This document shows, in pieces, positions 1-7,607 of a DNA stretch of 64,000 bases. Position 1 is the stretch's first letter, and each line of letters starts with the position of its first letter. The position numbers and the translations under genes were made by a program. The stretch comes from Hyphomonas sp. (GTDB taxonomy: Bacteria > Pseudomonadota > Alphaproteobacteria > Caulobacterales > Hyphomonadaceae). The stretch spans positions 1 to 64,000 of the forward strand of contig PACZ01000003.1 in NCBI GenBank assembly GCA_002700305.1, read 5' to 3'. The notes below the pieces were generated by a model. It saw nothing but the letters and a program-made list of their open reading frames with translations, did not search any database and had not been told where the DNA came from.

Positions 1-80
1 AATAATCTCTTCAGGCGTAGATCTCTTGCCCATGTCTCAGCTCCATATCTGAAGCCGGAACTAACTCAAATAATGGACCA
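1..80 (-). mobile_element. Left end of an insertion sequence, probably IS3-like, running off the window
   Basis: An ATG at 33 on the minus strand opens a frame reading MGKRSTPEEII before the window edge. It has a GGAG ribosome site about 7 nt upstream. This opening resembles the OrfA (HTH) proteins of IS3-family elements, which often begin with a basic stretch followed by (T/S)PEEII. The neighbouring coiled-coil gene loses its expected continuation around base 80 and stops at once, as if the element had inserted there. The family and the exact boundary are inferred because only 11 codons are visible. Confidence 0.5.
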
Positions 81-404
81 CTTTTCAGGGAGCAGACCAG
101 CAGCTTCAGCCTTGGACAAGCGGTCTTCTACGCGGCTTAGCTCCTGCATCTTGCGAGCCATTTGCCCAGCATAATCAGCCCGCTTTGTTGCAGCGCTGGC
201 CGCCTGGGTCTGGTAGCGTTCGGCCTCACGCAGCTTCGTCTGCACTGTGGAGGCAGAACTGGCTTTTGCTGCTGCCTGCACAGCGCGGTTTGCTTTTGCA
301 TTGGCATCAACTTCGTTCTTGGCTTCTGCCGCGTCTTTCTTCCGAAGATCAGCAATATCTTTTTGTAGGCGCGCCAATGTGGATCGATCTGTCGCTATCG
401 ACAT
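66..404 (-). pseudogene. N-terminal coiled-coil remnant, possibly of a TIR-type defence protein
   Basis: This 112-residue frame starts 3 nt after the stop of the Fic gene, so it was probably the third gene of that operon. It is rich in Ala, Lys, Arg, Gln and Glu and is predicted to be one long coiled coil (DRSTLARLQKDIADLRKKD near the start). From memory, this opening resembles the N-terminal coiled coil of longer bacterial proteins that carry a TIR domain at the C-terminus. That domain is absent. The last residues (LPEKWSII) and the stop codon appear to come from the adjoining insertion sequence, so the gene is read here as broken. The TIR link is an inference; a small stand-alone coiled-coil protein is the alternative. 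Confidence 0.5.
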
Positions 405-407
405 AGT

Positions 408-1037
408 TTATCCGCCGTCATCGTTGTTGTTGTCATCATCATTCGAGTGGCCAACGAATGCCAGGAGCAGATCATAGTCATGCCCGTCCGCTGCACGGAG
501 CGCTGCGATATAGGCGTCACGTCTTTCATTGTTGTTGGCCAGGTCAGCGCCGTTCTCCCAGTCGATCGGATCATGGCCAAAGCACTCGGCAAGATAGGTG
601 TCCGCGGAGATCCGCGCATGGCGTCCGTTTCCATTTGCAAACGGATGAATTTGTACAAGACGATGATGAAACCGCGCCGCCGCTTCCAATGGCTGGTAGG
701 TGGCATGCTCAACCCAGTACGCAGCATCGCCCAGAAGATGACGAATACTGACGCCAATCATCCTTGGGTCTATGCCGATATTCTTCTCGCGCAGACGGTA
801 TGTTCCCGCCCACGACCACACGTCGCCAAACAGCCGCCTATGCAGCTCGCGCAGGAAATCATCTGTGAGAATATCCGACCTGCGGCGGCGTCCAAGCCAC
901 AGCAAACCGGTCTGGATATTCGCCTGCTCAAGTTCATCCAGTTCGCCGCGCGTTGTGATGTGGTCGAACCTCAATCCCTCCAGCTCATCGGGATCGAGCG
1001 GCGTTGCGCCATCGGGTTCACCAATGATTCCGGGCAT
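408..1037 (-). CDS. Fic-domain protein, 'mobile mystery protein B' type
   Basis: Fic enzymes transfer AMP or related groups onto target hydroxyls. The canonical motif HPFANGNGR is intact at about residues 131-139, so the catalytic His is present. The region around ELDELEQANIQTG and the pairing with an upstream HTH gene match the family named mobile mystery protein B (TIGR02613), usually found on mobile elements. The frame could open with GTG at 1040, but ATG at 1037 lies behind GGGAGG and overlaps the upstream stop as TGATG. The C-terminus ends in an Asp/Asn-rich tail (SNDDDNNNDDGG) encoded by simple triplet repeats. Its target and biological role are unknown; toxin-like or regulatory roles are both possible. 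Confidence 0.85.
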   Translation of the reverse strand: MPGIIGEPDGATPLDPDELEGLRFDHITTRGELDELEQANIQTGLLWLGRRRRSDILTDDFLRELHRRLFGDVWSWAGTYRLREKNIGIDPRMIGVSIRHLLGDAAYWVEHATYQPLEAAARFHHRLVQIHPFANGNGRHARISADTYLAECFGHDPIDWENGADLANNNERRDAYIAALRAADGHDYDLLLAFVGHSNDDDNNNDDGG

Positions 1038-1504
1038 CACGCCTCCCAGAAGTCAGAGGGCGGATTCTGGATCAACTCTCTGGTCAGTCGTTCAATCTCG
1101 GCTTTGTTCTGTTCATCCCGAAGAGATTGCTTTTCCAGGGCCATATGCGTTGCCGCGCGCTTGACGAGCGCGGTGGCTTTCTTGCGCGCCTGAGCTTCCA
1201 CAACATCTCCCAGATCACCGCTTTCCGGTATGATCGCATAAACAAACCGGCAGCCCAGGCCTTCGGCCAACTCTTGCATCGATCGAAGCGTCACACGGCC
1301 ATCGACTTCTGACTTTTCCACCTGTGATATCCGGCCGCGCGAAAGCGACAAACGCTTGCCGAGCTGCGCACCTGACATGCCCAGGGCATTGCGGACAAGC
1401 GCAATCCACCCCTCTTTCGGGACCTGTAGATGAAGTGCAGATGCCATCGCGGACTTGTTTATTCTGCTCTGCATCTGTCTTCGGGCTATGTCTTTAACGC
1501 TCAT
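1037..1504 (-). CDS. XRE-type HTH protein, 'mobile mystery protein A' type
   Basis: This protein of about 155 residues has a central helix-turn-helix (WIALVRNALGMSGAQLGKRL followed by SLSRGRISQVEKSE) and a short C-terminal helical region. The opening MSVKDIARRQMQSR and the domain layout fit mobile mystery protein A (TIGR02612), the usual partner of the Fic protein downstream. The open frame extends back to a TTG at 1531, but ATG at 1504 gives the family-like N-terminus and has AAGGA upstream. It overlaps the fic gene by one base, so the two are probably translated together. Repeated GTCTA/TAGAC half-sites just upstream suggest that it represses its own promoter, as such HTH proteins often do. 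Confidence 0.85.
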   Translation of the reverse strand: MSVKDIARRQMQSRINKSAMASALHLQVPKEGWIALVRNALGMSGAQLGKRLSLSRGRISQVEKSEVDGRVTLRSMQELAEGLGCRFVYAIIPESGDLGDVVEAQARKKATALVKRAATHMALEKQSLRDEQNKAEIERLTRELIQNPPSDFWEA

Positions 1505-1539
1505 TGCGTTCACATCCTTATCGACACTCAATAATAATT

Positions 1540-1582
1540 GTCTACTTATATATAGACCACAACGAGTTAATCGTCTATATAT
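1540..1582. promoter_or_regulatory. Operator-like repeat upstream of the HTH-Fic operon
   Basis: Three copies of the half-site GTCTA/TAGAC lie at 1540-1544, 1553-1557 and 1573-1577. The first two face each other across 8 bp. The last two form a perfect 10-bp inverted repeat (ATATATAGAC at 1548-1557, GTCTATATAT at 1573-1582) with a 15-bp spacer. The stretch is very AT-rich in a GC-rich genome and ends about 36 bp before the HTH start codon, where a promoter is expected. Binding by the HTH protein is inferred. Confidence 0.55.
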
Positions 1583-1801
1583 TTATATACAAAAAGGAGC
1601 TCAATGCGGCTTTATAAGTGCAACTTGGCGCGCGAGATCTGATCTTGCTATGCAGAATCATAAACAAGACAATCTTACTCTCTGGGTCAGGAAACGATCC
1701 AATCATTCTGCGCTTCCCCTCCGCGCAAAGCCTAAGGTTTCGTCCTCAAGTGCGCCCCGATTGAGCGCGCGAGGCCGTGCGCAGGAGATCTTCGGTGCCA
1801 G

Positions 1802-2029
1802 CTAATCCGGTACCGTGTCGAGAAATGATCCGAGGTCCACTATCAGGTTTGCTGCCAATATCTCTATGCGCTTTCGGAGCGGCATGGCGTTGTCGTCGAG
1901 CTGGTGCGGTGACAAGCGGAACTTCACCACCACTTCGATCAAGGATTTCTCGTGAATGAGCGATACGGCCGCATCCCGATCTTCCAGATCGACGAACACG
2001 GAATCAATTTTCCAAAGTCGCTTTCGCAT
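1802..2029 (-). CDS. Small hypothetical protein
   Basis: This 75-residue frame starts with ATG 5 nt after a good ribosome site (GAGGTGG). The product is mixed alpha/beta in character, with a charged N-terminus (MRKRLWKIDSVFVDLEDRD) and a hydrophobic C-terminal half. No signal peptide, membrane segment or known motif is visible. It sits alone between the HTH-Fic operon and the tRNA, inside the presumed accessory segment, so it may be cargo. I do not recognise the family. The clear ribosome site is the main reason for calling it. Confidence 0.5.
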   Translation of the reverse strand: MRKRLWKIDSVFVDLEDRDAAVSLIHEKSLIEVVVKFRLSPHQLDDNAMPLRKRIEILAANLIVDLGSFLDTVPD

Positions 2030-2343
2030 GTCCCACCTCAGATAGTTCAGCCAGAGGTATGAGGGAGTGCCATTTCGCTATCTCGATGTGAGACCGGAAC
2101 CTCTCATGCTCATCATGGAATATCGTAAATGCGATTTCACCGGACCGCCGCTTGGCGCCCGTGTTTCACCAGGTCCTGAATGGGGCTGTCCCGCCAGGAA
2201 CACCAAATTGTTTGGATGAGTCGCTGAGACTTCCTGATCGAACAGAAATTCACAACTTTCTAAAGTGGAACCCCAAATGGAACCCCAGAGCAGATTTTGG
2301 GACAATATGTGGAAAAGGATCGGGCCTAAGTCCTTGTTTCCTA
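2030..2343. other. Gap between the accessory genes and tRNA-Thr
   Basis: No convincing gene is seen in these 314 bases. They contain a short tandem repeat, TGGAACCCCA at 2266-2275 and again at 2278-2287 (12-bp period). The region lies directly 3' of the tRNA gene, where integrative elements usually recombine, so it may be a junction. No second copy of the tRNA 3' end was found between base 1 and the tRNA. Confidence 0.4.
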
Positions 2344-2419
2344 TGGTGCCGGCTGCAGGACTCGAACCCGCGACCCTCTGATTACAAATCAGATGCTCTA
2401 CCAGCTGAGCTAAGCCGGC
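2344..2419 (-). tRNA. tRNA-Thr (anticodon TGT), CCA end encoded
   Basis: The reverse strand folds as a standard cloverleaf: acceptor GCCGGCT paired with AGCCGGC, D arm with AGCTCAGCTGGTAGAGC, anticodon stem TCTGA/TCAGA with loop TTTGTAA (anticodon TGT, reading ACA), and T arm with GGTTCGAGTCC. The discriminator base and CCA are encoded. tRNA genes are common targets for integrases, which fits the mobile-type genes immediately downstream. Confidence 0.97.
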
Positions 2420-2789
2420 CCATGAGGAAACCCGTCACTAATGGGAAGTCCGCCCGGATGCAAGCAGGTCGCCCACTCCGGATGCACGGGATGCGCGTTT
2501 CCGGCCCGGTGACAGGCCACCGGCTGCCCCGGCGGCGCCACATTTGAGCGGAAATTTCGCCTGTTGCGCGAGCCACGCCTCGCTCCCACATAGCCAAAAC
2601 ACTGTTATGTATAGGCTTTCCCTCCGCCAATCAGAATTCACCCAATTTCCTTGGCACCGCCTCATTCGCCCCGGTGGCTGCACAATTCGGCCTCAAACCG
2701 CGCCTATCCCATTCTTCATGAAGAGGCACAGGAACCGGAAGAGTTCCCAGGGATTGATGGAGCAAGATATGAGCACGAAGGAGACAATC
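2420..2789. other. Intergenic region between tRNA-Thr and the OmpA-like gene
   Basis: These 370 bases hold no gene I can support. Open frames here are antisense or upstream extensions of the neighbours. The region should contain the tRNA promoter (reading left) and the promoter of the exported protein (reading right), but I cannot fix either from sequence alone. Confidence 0.4.
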
Positions 2790-3269
2790 ATGAAACGCAC
2801 GTTGTTCGCTGCCGCCGGGCTGGGCCTTGTTGGCGCCCTCGTTGCGCTGCCGGCCGTTTCCGATGCGCCCAAGCCGCCGCCGGCCGAGCCGGTCTATATC
2901 GCCCGCAAGCCCGTGTGTGAGGACATGAAACTGTCCATCTACTTCCCGGCCTACGAAACCATGCTGTCTTCATATTCAGTCCGGGCACTGAATGCTGCCA
3001 CCGACAGCCTCGACGGCTGCGCTGTGACCGACATCGATGTTGCCGTGGTGTCTGAAGAGGCCCACACCGATTCCGAAATGGCGCAATTGTCGGAAGCCCG
3101 CGCCGCTGCCGTGCTGCAGGCGCTGTCCGACCGGGGCATTTACGCCCCGCGCATCGAAACAAGTTTCAGCCAGGTGAACGCCAATGCGGCTTCCGCTGAA
3201 GTTCCGGCCGAGCCGATGGCCCGCCGCGTCGATATCAATCTCGATGTAAAGCCGCTCTACGGCCTCTGA
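2790..3269 (+). CDS. Exported protein with divergent OmpA-like C-terminus
   Basis: The 159-residue product has a clear signal peptide (MKRTLFAAAGLGLVGALVAL, with likely cleavage near AVSDA). The mature part alternates strands and helices. Its end, AEPMARRVDINLDV, resembles the last strand of OmpA/MotB-type peptidoglycan-binding domains, and SEARAAAVLQAL resembles the helix before it. This suggests an envelope protein that contacts peptidoglycan, but the domain is divergent. Start: an upstream ATG exists at 2769, but the ATG at 2790 has AAGGAG at good spacing and leads straight into the signal peptide. A strong terminator follows, so it is probably a single-gene transcript. Confidence 0.75.
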   Translation: MKRTLFAAAGLGLVGALVALPAVSDAPKPPPAEPVYIARKPVCEDMKLSIYFPAYETMLSSYSVRALNAATDSLDGCAVTDIDVAVVSEEAHTDSEMAQLSEARAAAVLQALSDRGIYAPRIETSFSQVNANAASAEVPAEPMARRVDINLDVKPLYGL

Positions 3270-3324
3270 TTCCGTTTCCTCTTAAGACCGGTGCAGGTCA
3301 GATCACCGCACCTGCACCGCTGAC

Positions 3325-3363
3325 TGCCCCGGACCGGCCCTGCCGTTCCGGGGCCTTTCTTTG
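3325..3363 (+). terminator. Rho-independent terminator after the OmpA-like gene
   Basis: An 8-bp GC stem (GCCCCGGA at 3326-3333, TCCGGGGC at 3347-3354) with a 13-nt loop is followed by TTTCTTT. It lies about 55 bp past the stop codon at 3269. Confidence 0.75.
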
Positions 3364-3516
3364 CTGAGGGGCCAGAGAAGGCACTGATGCAATGCAGGTT
3401 TTTGTCTGTTGGAATTCTTTCATTTCCGCCGCGCCGCGTTAAAAGACAGGCTCCGCGCGGCTGGAAGGCCGGAAATCGCGGTCCTGAAGGCACAAAACGG
3501 AAAAGACTGACACCCA

Positions 3517-5253
3517 ATGACGCAAACCCGGCGCATCCTCGTCACCTCTGCCCTGCCGTACATCAACGGCGTCAAGCATCTCGGCAATCTGGCCGGTTCG
3601 ATGCTCCCGGCTGACGTGTATTCGCGTGTGATGCGCCTCCTGGGCCACGACGTGACGTATATCTGCGCCACCGACGAGCACGGCACGCCGGCGGAACTCG
3701 CCGCACAGGCCGCTGGCGTCAGCGTGCAGGACTATTGCGACGAGCAATACGAGATCCAGCGCGCGGCGGGCGAAGGCTTCAGCCTGTCCTTCGACTGGTT
3801 CGGCCGCACCTCACGTCCGGCAAACCACGCGGTGACCCAGCACCTCGCCCAGGCTCTGGAAAAGCAGGGCCTGATCGAGGAGCGCACGTCCAAACAGGTC
3901 TACTCCGTCGATGACGGCCGCTTCCTGCCGGACCGCTATGTCGAGGGCACCTGCCCGAACTGCGGGTTTGAAAAAGCCCGCGGCGACCAGTGCGACAATT
4001 GCGGGCGCCTGCTGGACCCGGTCGACCTGATCAATCCGTACTCGTCGGTTTCCGGCAGCCGGAACATCGAGATCCGCGACACGAACCATCTCTACCTGCT
4101 CCAGGGCCAGATGCAGAACCGCATTCGCGAATGGGTGAAGCGCAAAGGGGCCCAGTGGCCAAGCCTTGCTGTCTCCATTGCGAACAAATGGCTGGATGAG
4201 GGCCTGATCGCGCGCGCCATCACCCGCGACCTTAGCTGGGGCGTGAAAGTGACGGATGCAGACGGCAACCCGCGTCCTGGATATGAGGACAAGGTCTTCT
4301 ATGTCTGGTTCGATGCGCCGATCGGCTACATCTCCGCAACACAGGAATGGGCTGAAGCCACGGGCAATGACTGGGAAAGTCTCTGGAAAACCGACAAGGG
4401 CGCCGACGAGGTCGAGTATGTCCAGTTCATGGGCAAGGACAATGTCGCCTTCCACACCGTGTCATTCCCGGTCACGCTGCTCGGCTGCGGCGAGCCATGG
4501 AAGACTGTCGACAAGCTGAAGGCGTTCAACTGGGTGACCTGGTATGGCGGCAAGTTCTCCACGTCCAACAAGCGCGGCGTGTTCATGGACCAGGCGCTGG
4601 ACCTGCTGCCGGCAGATTACTGGCGCTGGTACCTGATCTCCAACGCGCCGGAAGGCTCCGACGCTGCGTTCACCTGGGAAGGTTTCCAGGCGGCGGTGAA
4701 CTCCGACCTGGCCAATGTGCTCGGCAATTTCGTGAACCGGATTACCAAATACACCGCGTCCAAGTTCGACGGACAGGTGCCGGATGCCGGCACGCCGGGC
4801 GAGGCCGAGGCGTGGATGGTAGCCGAGCTGAAAGAGCGCCTGCCCCGCCTGATCGAGCATTATGAGGCGATGGAATTCCGCAAGGCCGCAGCCGAGACAC
4901 GCGCCATCTGGGCCGCCGGCAACGAGTATCTCACCAAGGCTGAGCCCTGGGTGAAGTACAAGACCGATGTGGACGCCGCCGCTGTCGGCGTACGCGCGGG
5001 CCTGAATCTCGCCGCCCTGTTCGGCATCATCGCCCAGCCGATCATTCCGACTGCGGCGAAGAAGATCCTCGATGCGCTGAACATTCCGGAAGGGAACCGG
5101 AACTTCCCGGCTGCTGATGCAGACTTTGCCGGCCTGCTGGATGCCCTGCCCCATGGCATGGCCATCTCGCCGCCCGACGTCCTGTTCCAAAAGATCGAGG
5201 ACGCGCAGGTCGCCGAGTGGACCGAACGCTTCGGCGGCGGAAACGAAAGCTAG
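3517..5253 (+). CDS. metG: Methionyl-tRNA synthetase
   Basis: This class I enzyme charges tRNA-Met (elongator and initiator) with methionine in the cytoplasm. The signature ATP-binding motif is HLGN (residues 21-24), and the KMSKS loop appears as KFSTS at 346-350, a normal variant. A zinc knuckle is formed by C146, C149, C159 and C162. The anticodon-binding helical domain occupies roughly residues 390-578. At 578 residues it lacks the C-terminal EMAP-like tRNA-binding domain found in longer MetRS. The ATG at 3517 places the conserved RRILVTSALPYINGVKHLGN at the N-terminus. The ribosome site is weak. It converges on the next gene with only 2 bp between stops. Confidence 0.97.
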   Translation: MTQTRRILVTSALPYINGVKHLGNLAGSMLPADVYSRVMRLLGHDVTYICATDEHGTPAELAAQAAGVSVQDYCDEQYEIQRAAGEGFSLSFDWFGRTSRPANHAVTQHLAQALEKQGLIEERTSKQVYSVDDGRFLPDRYVEGTCPNCGFEKARGDQCDNCGRLLDPVDLINPYSSVSGSRNIEIRDTNHLYLLQGQMQNRIREWVKRKGAQWPSLAVSIANKWLDEGLIARAITRDLSWGVKVTDADGNPRPGYEDKVFYVWFDAPIGYISATQEWAEATGNDWESLWKTDKGADEVEYVQFMGKDNVAFHTVSFPVTLLGCGEPWKTVDKLKAFNWVTWYGGKFSTSNKRGVFMDQALDLLPADYWRWYLISNAPEGSDAAFTWEGFQAAVNSDLANVLGNFVNRITKYTASKFDGQVPDAGTPGEAEAWMVAELKERLPRLIEHYEAMEFRKAAAETRAIWAAGNEYLTKAEPWVKYKTDVDAAAVGVRAGLNLAALFGIIAQPIIPTAAKKILDALNIPEGNRNFPAADADFAGLLDALPHGMAISPPDVLFQKIEDAQVAEWTERFGGGNES

Positions 5254-5255
5254 GA

Positions 5256-5891
5256 CTACTCGGAAGAGGCATTGCCGGTCTGGTCACCGGACGCGTCTTC
5301 CGATGCGGTCTCTCCTTTCAGGTCTTTCCTGAGGGCGCGCAGCCGTTCCCGGTAGTGTTCGGCATCGCCATATTCCGAGAACCCGGCATAGCGCGCATGC
5401 GTACCGATCACGCGGCGTGCCTGCTTGATCGGGCACCAGTATTGTTCGGTGCGCGCGGCCACTTCCCGGACATAGGCGATGACGCCGTTCGCGTAGGAGC
5501 AGTAGGCGCAGTTCAGCTTCTCCATCGCATTCAGATAAGCGAGGCTTTTGCGGTCGAACACCAGATAGTCCCGTCGCCTGACCTGCGGGATGCCATAAAC
5601 CCGGAAACAGATCGCCTGATACAAAGACACCCAGAGATCCAGCACGACAAAGGCCACGATCAGGGAGTAGATGACCGGCGCCGTCACCACGACCCAGAAA
5701 CGCGCACTCAACAGGTAGGGGATCAGAGCCTTCCGCAACTCGATGTGCCGGCGGATCACTTCCTGATCGAACAGGACCCGGCCGCGCTCCATACCAAATC
5801 GGAATCCCGCCCGCTTTTTCGCGAACTCGGCCTCGAGCTCCAGTTCAAGCTCATGGATCCGGCCAAGGATCCGGTCTGTGTGGTCTGACAT
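5256..5891 (-). CDS. Conserved membrane-associated protein of unknown function
   Basis: This 211-residue protein has a charged coiled-coil start (residues about 5-30), then two hydrophobic segments (about 57-75 and 78-95). A conserved-looking cytoplasmic or periplasmic part follows, with NCAYCSYANGVIAYVREVA. The Cys pair in NCAYC and a later Cys (YWCPIKQARR) recall small proteobacterial proteins of unknown function seen near methyltransferases. The C-terminus is acidic and low in complexity. No catalytic motif is recognised. It is the last gene before the convergent metG. Metal binding by the cysteines is possible but unproven. Confidence 0.7.
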   Translation of the reverse strand: MSDHTDRILGRIHELELELEAEFAKKRAGFRFGMERGRVLFDQEVIRRHIELRKALIPYLLSARFWVVVTAPVIYSLIVAFVVLDLWVSLYQAICFRVYGIPQVRRRDYLVFDRKSLAYLNAMEKLNCAYCSYANGVIAYVREVAARTEQYWCPIKQARRVIGTHARYAGFSEYGDAEHYRERLRALRKDLKGETASEDASGDQTGNASSE

Positions 5892-5940
5892 GCTCGCCCG
5901 ATGCTCCCAGTTGACAGGGGTTAGGATCGGGACCGTCCGG

Positions 5941-6594
5941 TCACGATCGTCTGAATATGACTGACAGGTTATTCGCCGGCATGTCGATCACCGACTTCAG
6001 GCTGAGCCCTGCCGCTTCGGCCAAAGGCATGATCTGCGTGTCGAGGTCCCGCACGCCCCAGGCCGGGTCGCGCGATTTCAGGTTTTCGCTGAACGCGGCG
6101 TTCGACGGGGCGATTTCGCCATGACGGGCATAGGGGCCGTAGAGGAACAGGTGCCCACCCGGATTCAGCAGGCGGCCGGCACCGCGCAGCAGGCCTTCCG
6201 CCGCCTCAAAAGGCGAGATGTGGATCATGTTCACCGACACAATCAGGTCCCAGACCTTGCCTTCCACCTCGCCCCAATTGTCTGCCGAGGCATCGATGAT
6301 GAGCGGCCCGGAGAGGCGATCATGCGCCGCCGCATCGCGCCAGGCCTGCTGGCTGGCGCGGCCGGCAGGATCGATGTCTGAATAGGTCCAGTTCAGGCTA
6401 GGAAAGGCGTCCGTCAGGAACGCTCCATGCTCGCCCGTGCCGGAGGCGATCTCCAGCACATCACCGGCGGTCAGGCCCTCCGCCGCAAAGACATCCCGGA
6501 TCGGCTCGCGATTGCGCGCGGTCGATGGCGCGTAGCGCCGGCCATCGCCGCCGTCTTCGCGTTGCTCCATCGCGACCGGCCGTTTGTCAGCCAT
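5941..6594 (-). CDS. SAM-dependent methyltransferase, DUF938 family
   Basis: The 217-residue product carries a Rossmann methyltransferase core. LEIASGTGEHGAFLTDAFP is motif I, which binds S-adenosylmethionine, and TYSDIDPAG holds the acidic residue for the ribose. The opening DGRRYAPSTARNREPI and the SVNMIHISPF segment fit the DUF938 family, whose substrate is unknown. The frame can be extended to 6612, but ATG at 6594 overlaps the end of the aldo-keto reductase gene by 8 nt (ATGGCTGA) with GAAGG upstream, which implies translational coupling. It is the third gene of the synthetase-reductase-methyltransferase operon. Confidence 0.85.
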   Translation of the reverse strand: MADKRPVAMEQREDGGDGRRYAPSTARNREPIRDVFAAEGLTAGDVLEIASGTGEHGAFLTDAFPSLNWTYSDIDPAGRASQQAWRDAAAHDRLSGPLIIDASADNWGEVEGKVWDLIVSVNMIHISPFEAAEGLLRGAGRLLNPGGHLFLYGPYARHGEIAPSNAAFSENLKSRDPAWGVRDLDTQIMPLAEAAGLSLKSVIDMPANNLSVIFRRS

Positions 6595-7603
6595 CCGCCT
6601 TCTCGAAATCATACATCTCGGTCGTCACGGTTGCCTGCCCCACCCTGTTGTAGCGCGGGCCGACCGCCCGCTCCGGCGCGAAGTGCACATCAAGACGTGC
6701 CACCTGCTCCGGCGTCAGAGTTACCTCCGCTGCGAGGAAGTTTTCCTCAAGATGCTTCAGGTTCGTCGTGCCGGGAATGGGCAGCACGTTCGGCCCCTTT
6801 GCCAGGGTCCAGGCGAGGGCGAGTTGGGCGACGGAACAACCGGCCTCAGCTGCCATGGTTCTGGCCTCAGCCAGCAGCGGCAGGTTGCCCGAATAATACT
6901 CCGGCCTGAAGCGCGGGAATGCGCGGACGCGCATGTCCGTTTCGTGGAAGTTTGCCGGGTCCGCAGGCGGATCGGCAAGGAAGCCGCGGCCCACTGGCGA
7001 GAAGGCCACAAGCGCTGTGCCCAGTTCCTCACAGGCCTGCATGACCGCAATCTCCGGATTGCGAACCCAGAGCGAGTATTCGGACTGCATCGCGGCGATG
7101 GGATGCACAGCCGCCGCGCGGCGCAGGTCCTCTGCCCCCATTTCCGACAGGCCCGCGAACCGGATCTTTCCCTCGGCCACAAGATCCGCCAGCGCGCCGA
7201 CGGAGTCTTCTATGGGCACGTTCGGATCCGGCCGGTGCAGGTAATAGAGATCGATCACATCGGTCTTCAGGCGCTTCAGGCTCGCTTCGCACGCGGCCTT
7301 GATCGCCTCCGGCCGGCCATCCAGGACGCGCTCGCCATCGCGGACGTCCAGCACACACTTGCTGGCCAGGAAATATTCCTGGCGCCGGTGGCCAAGCGCC
7401 TCGCCGATCAGCGCCTCACTTCGGCCGACGCCATAGATCGTCGCTGTGTCGAGAAAATCGTATCCAAGATCGAGCGACCGGGTGAGGAGCGCTTTTGCCT
7501 CCTCCTCCGGAAGCGGCGGCCCGTAGGCATGACAGATATTCATGCAGCCAAGACCGATCGGGTAGACCTCCCGGTCTCCGATCTTGCGACGTTGTACGCT
7601 CAT
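6587..7603 (-). CDS. Aldo/keto reductase
   Basis: This NADPH-dependent oxidoreductase of 338 residues has the TIM-barrel family tetrad visible as D52 and Y57 (DTATIYG), K82 (FLASKC) and H123 (YYLHRPDPN). The cofactor-binding end includes PIPGTTNLKHLEEN. The carbonyl or aldehyde substrate cannot be told from sequence. The order and 4-nt gap to the upstream acyl-CoA synthetase gene, plus the 8-nt overlap with the methyltransferase gene, place it in one operon. The start at 7603 gives the usual MSVQRRKIGDREVYPIGLG opening. Confidence 0.92.
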   Translation of the reverse strand: MSVQRRKIGDREVYPIGLGCMNICHAYGPPLPEEEAKALLTRSLDLGYDFLDTATIYGVGRSEALIGEALGHRRQEYFLASKCVLDVRDGERVLDGRPEAIKAACEASLKRLKTDVIDLYYLHRPDPNVPIEDSVGALADLVAEGKIRFAGLSEMGAEDLRRAAAVHPIAAMQSEYSLWVRNPEIAVMQACEELGTALVAFSPVGRGFLADPPADPANFHETDMRVRAFPRFRPEYYSGNLPLLAEARTMAAEAGCSVAQLALAWTLAKGPNVLPIPGTTNLKHLEENFLAAEVTLTPEQVARLDVHFAPERAVGPRYNRVGQATVTTEMYDFEKADG

Positions 7604-7607
7604 TCAA

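Noticed and set aside
2382-2683. Open frames across and beside the tRNA-Thr gene
   Set aside because: They translate the tRNA and neighbouring non-coding sequence; the tRNA cloverleaf is perfect.
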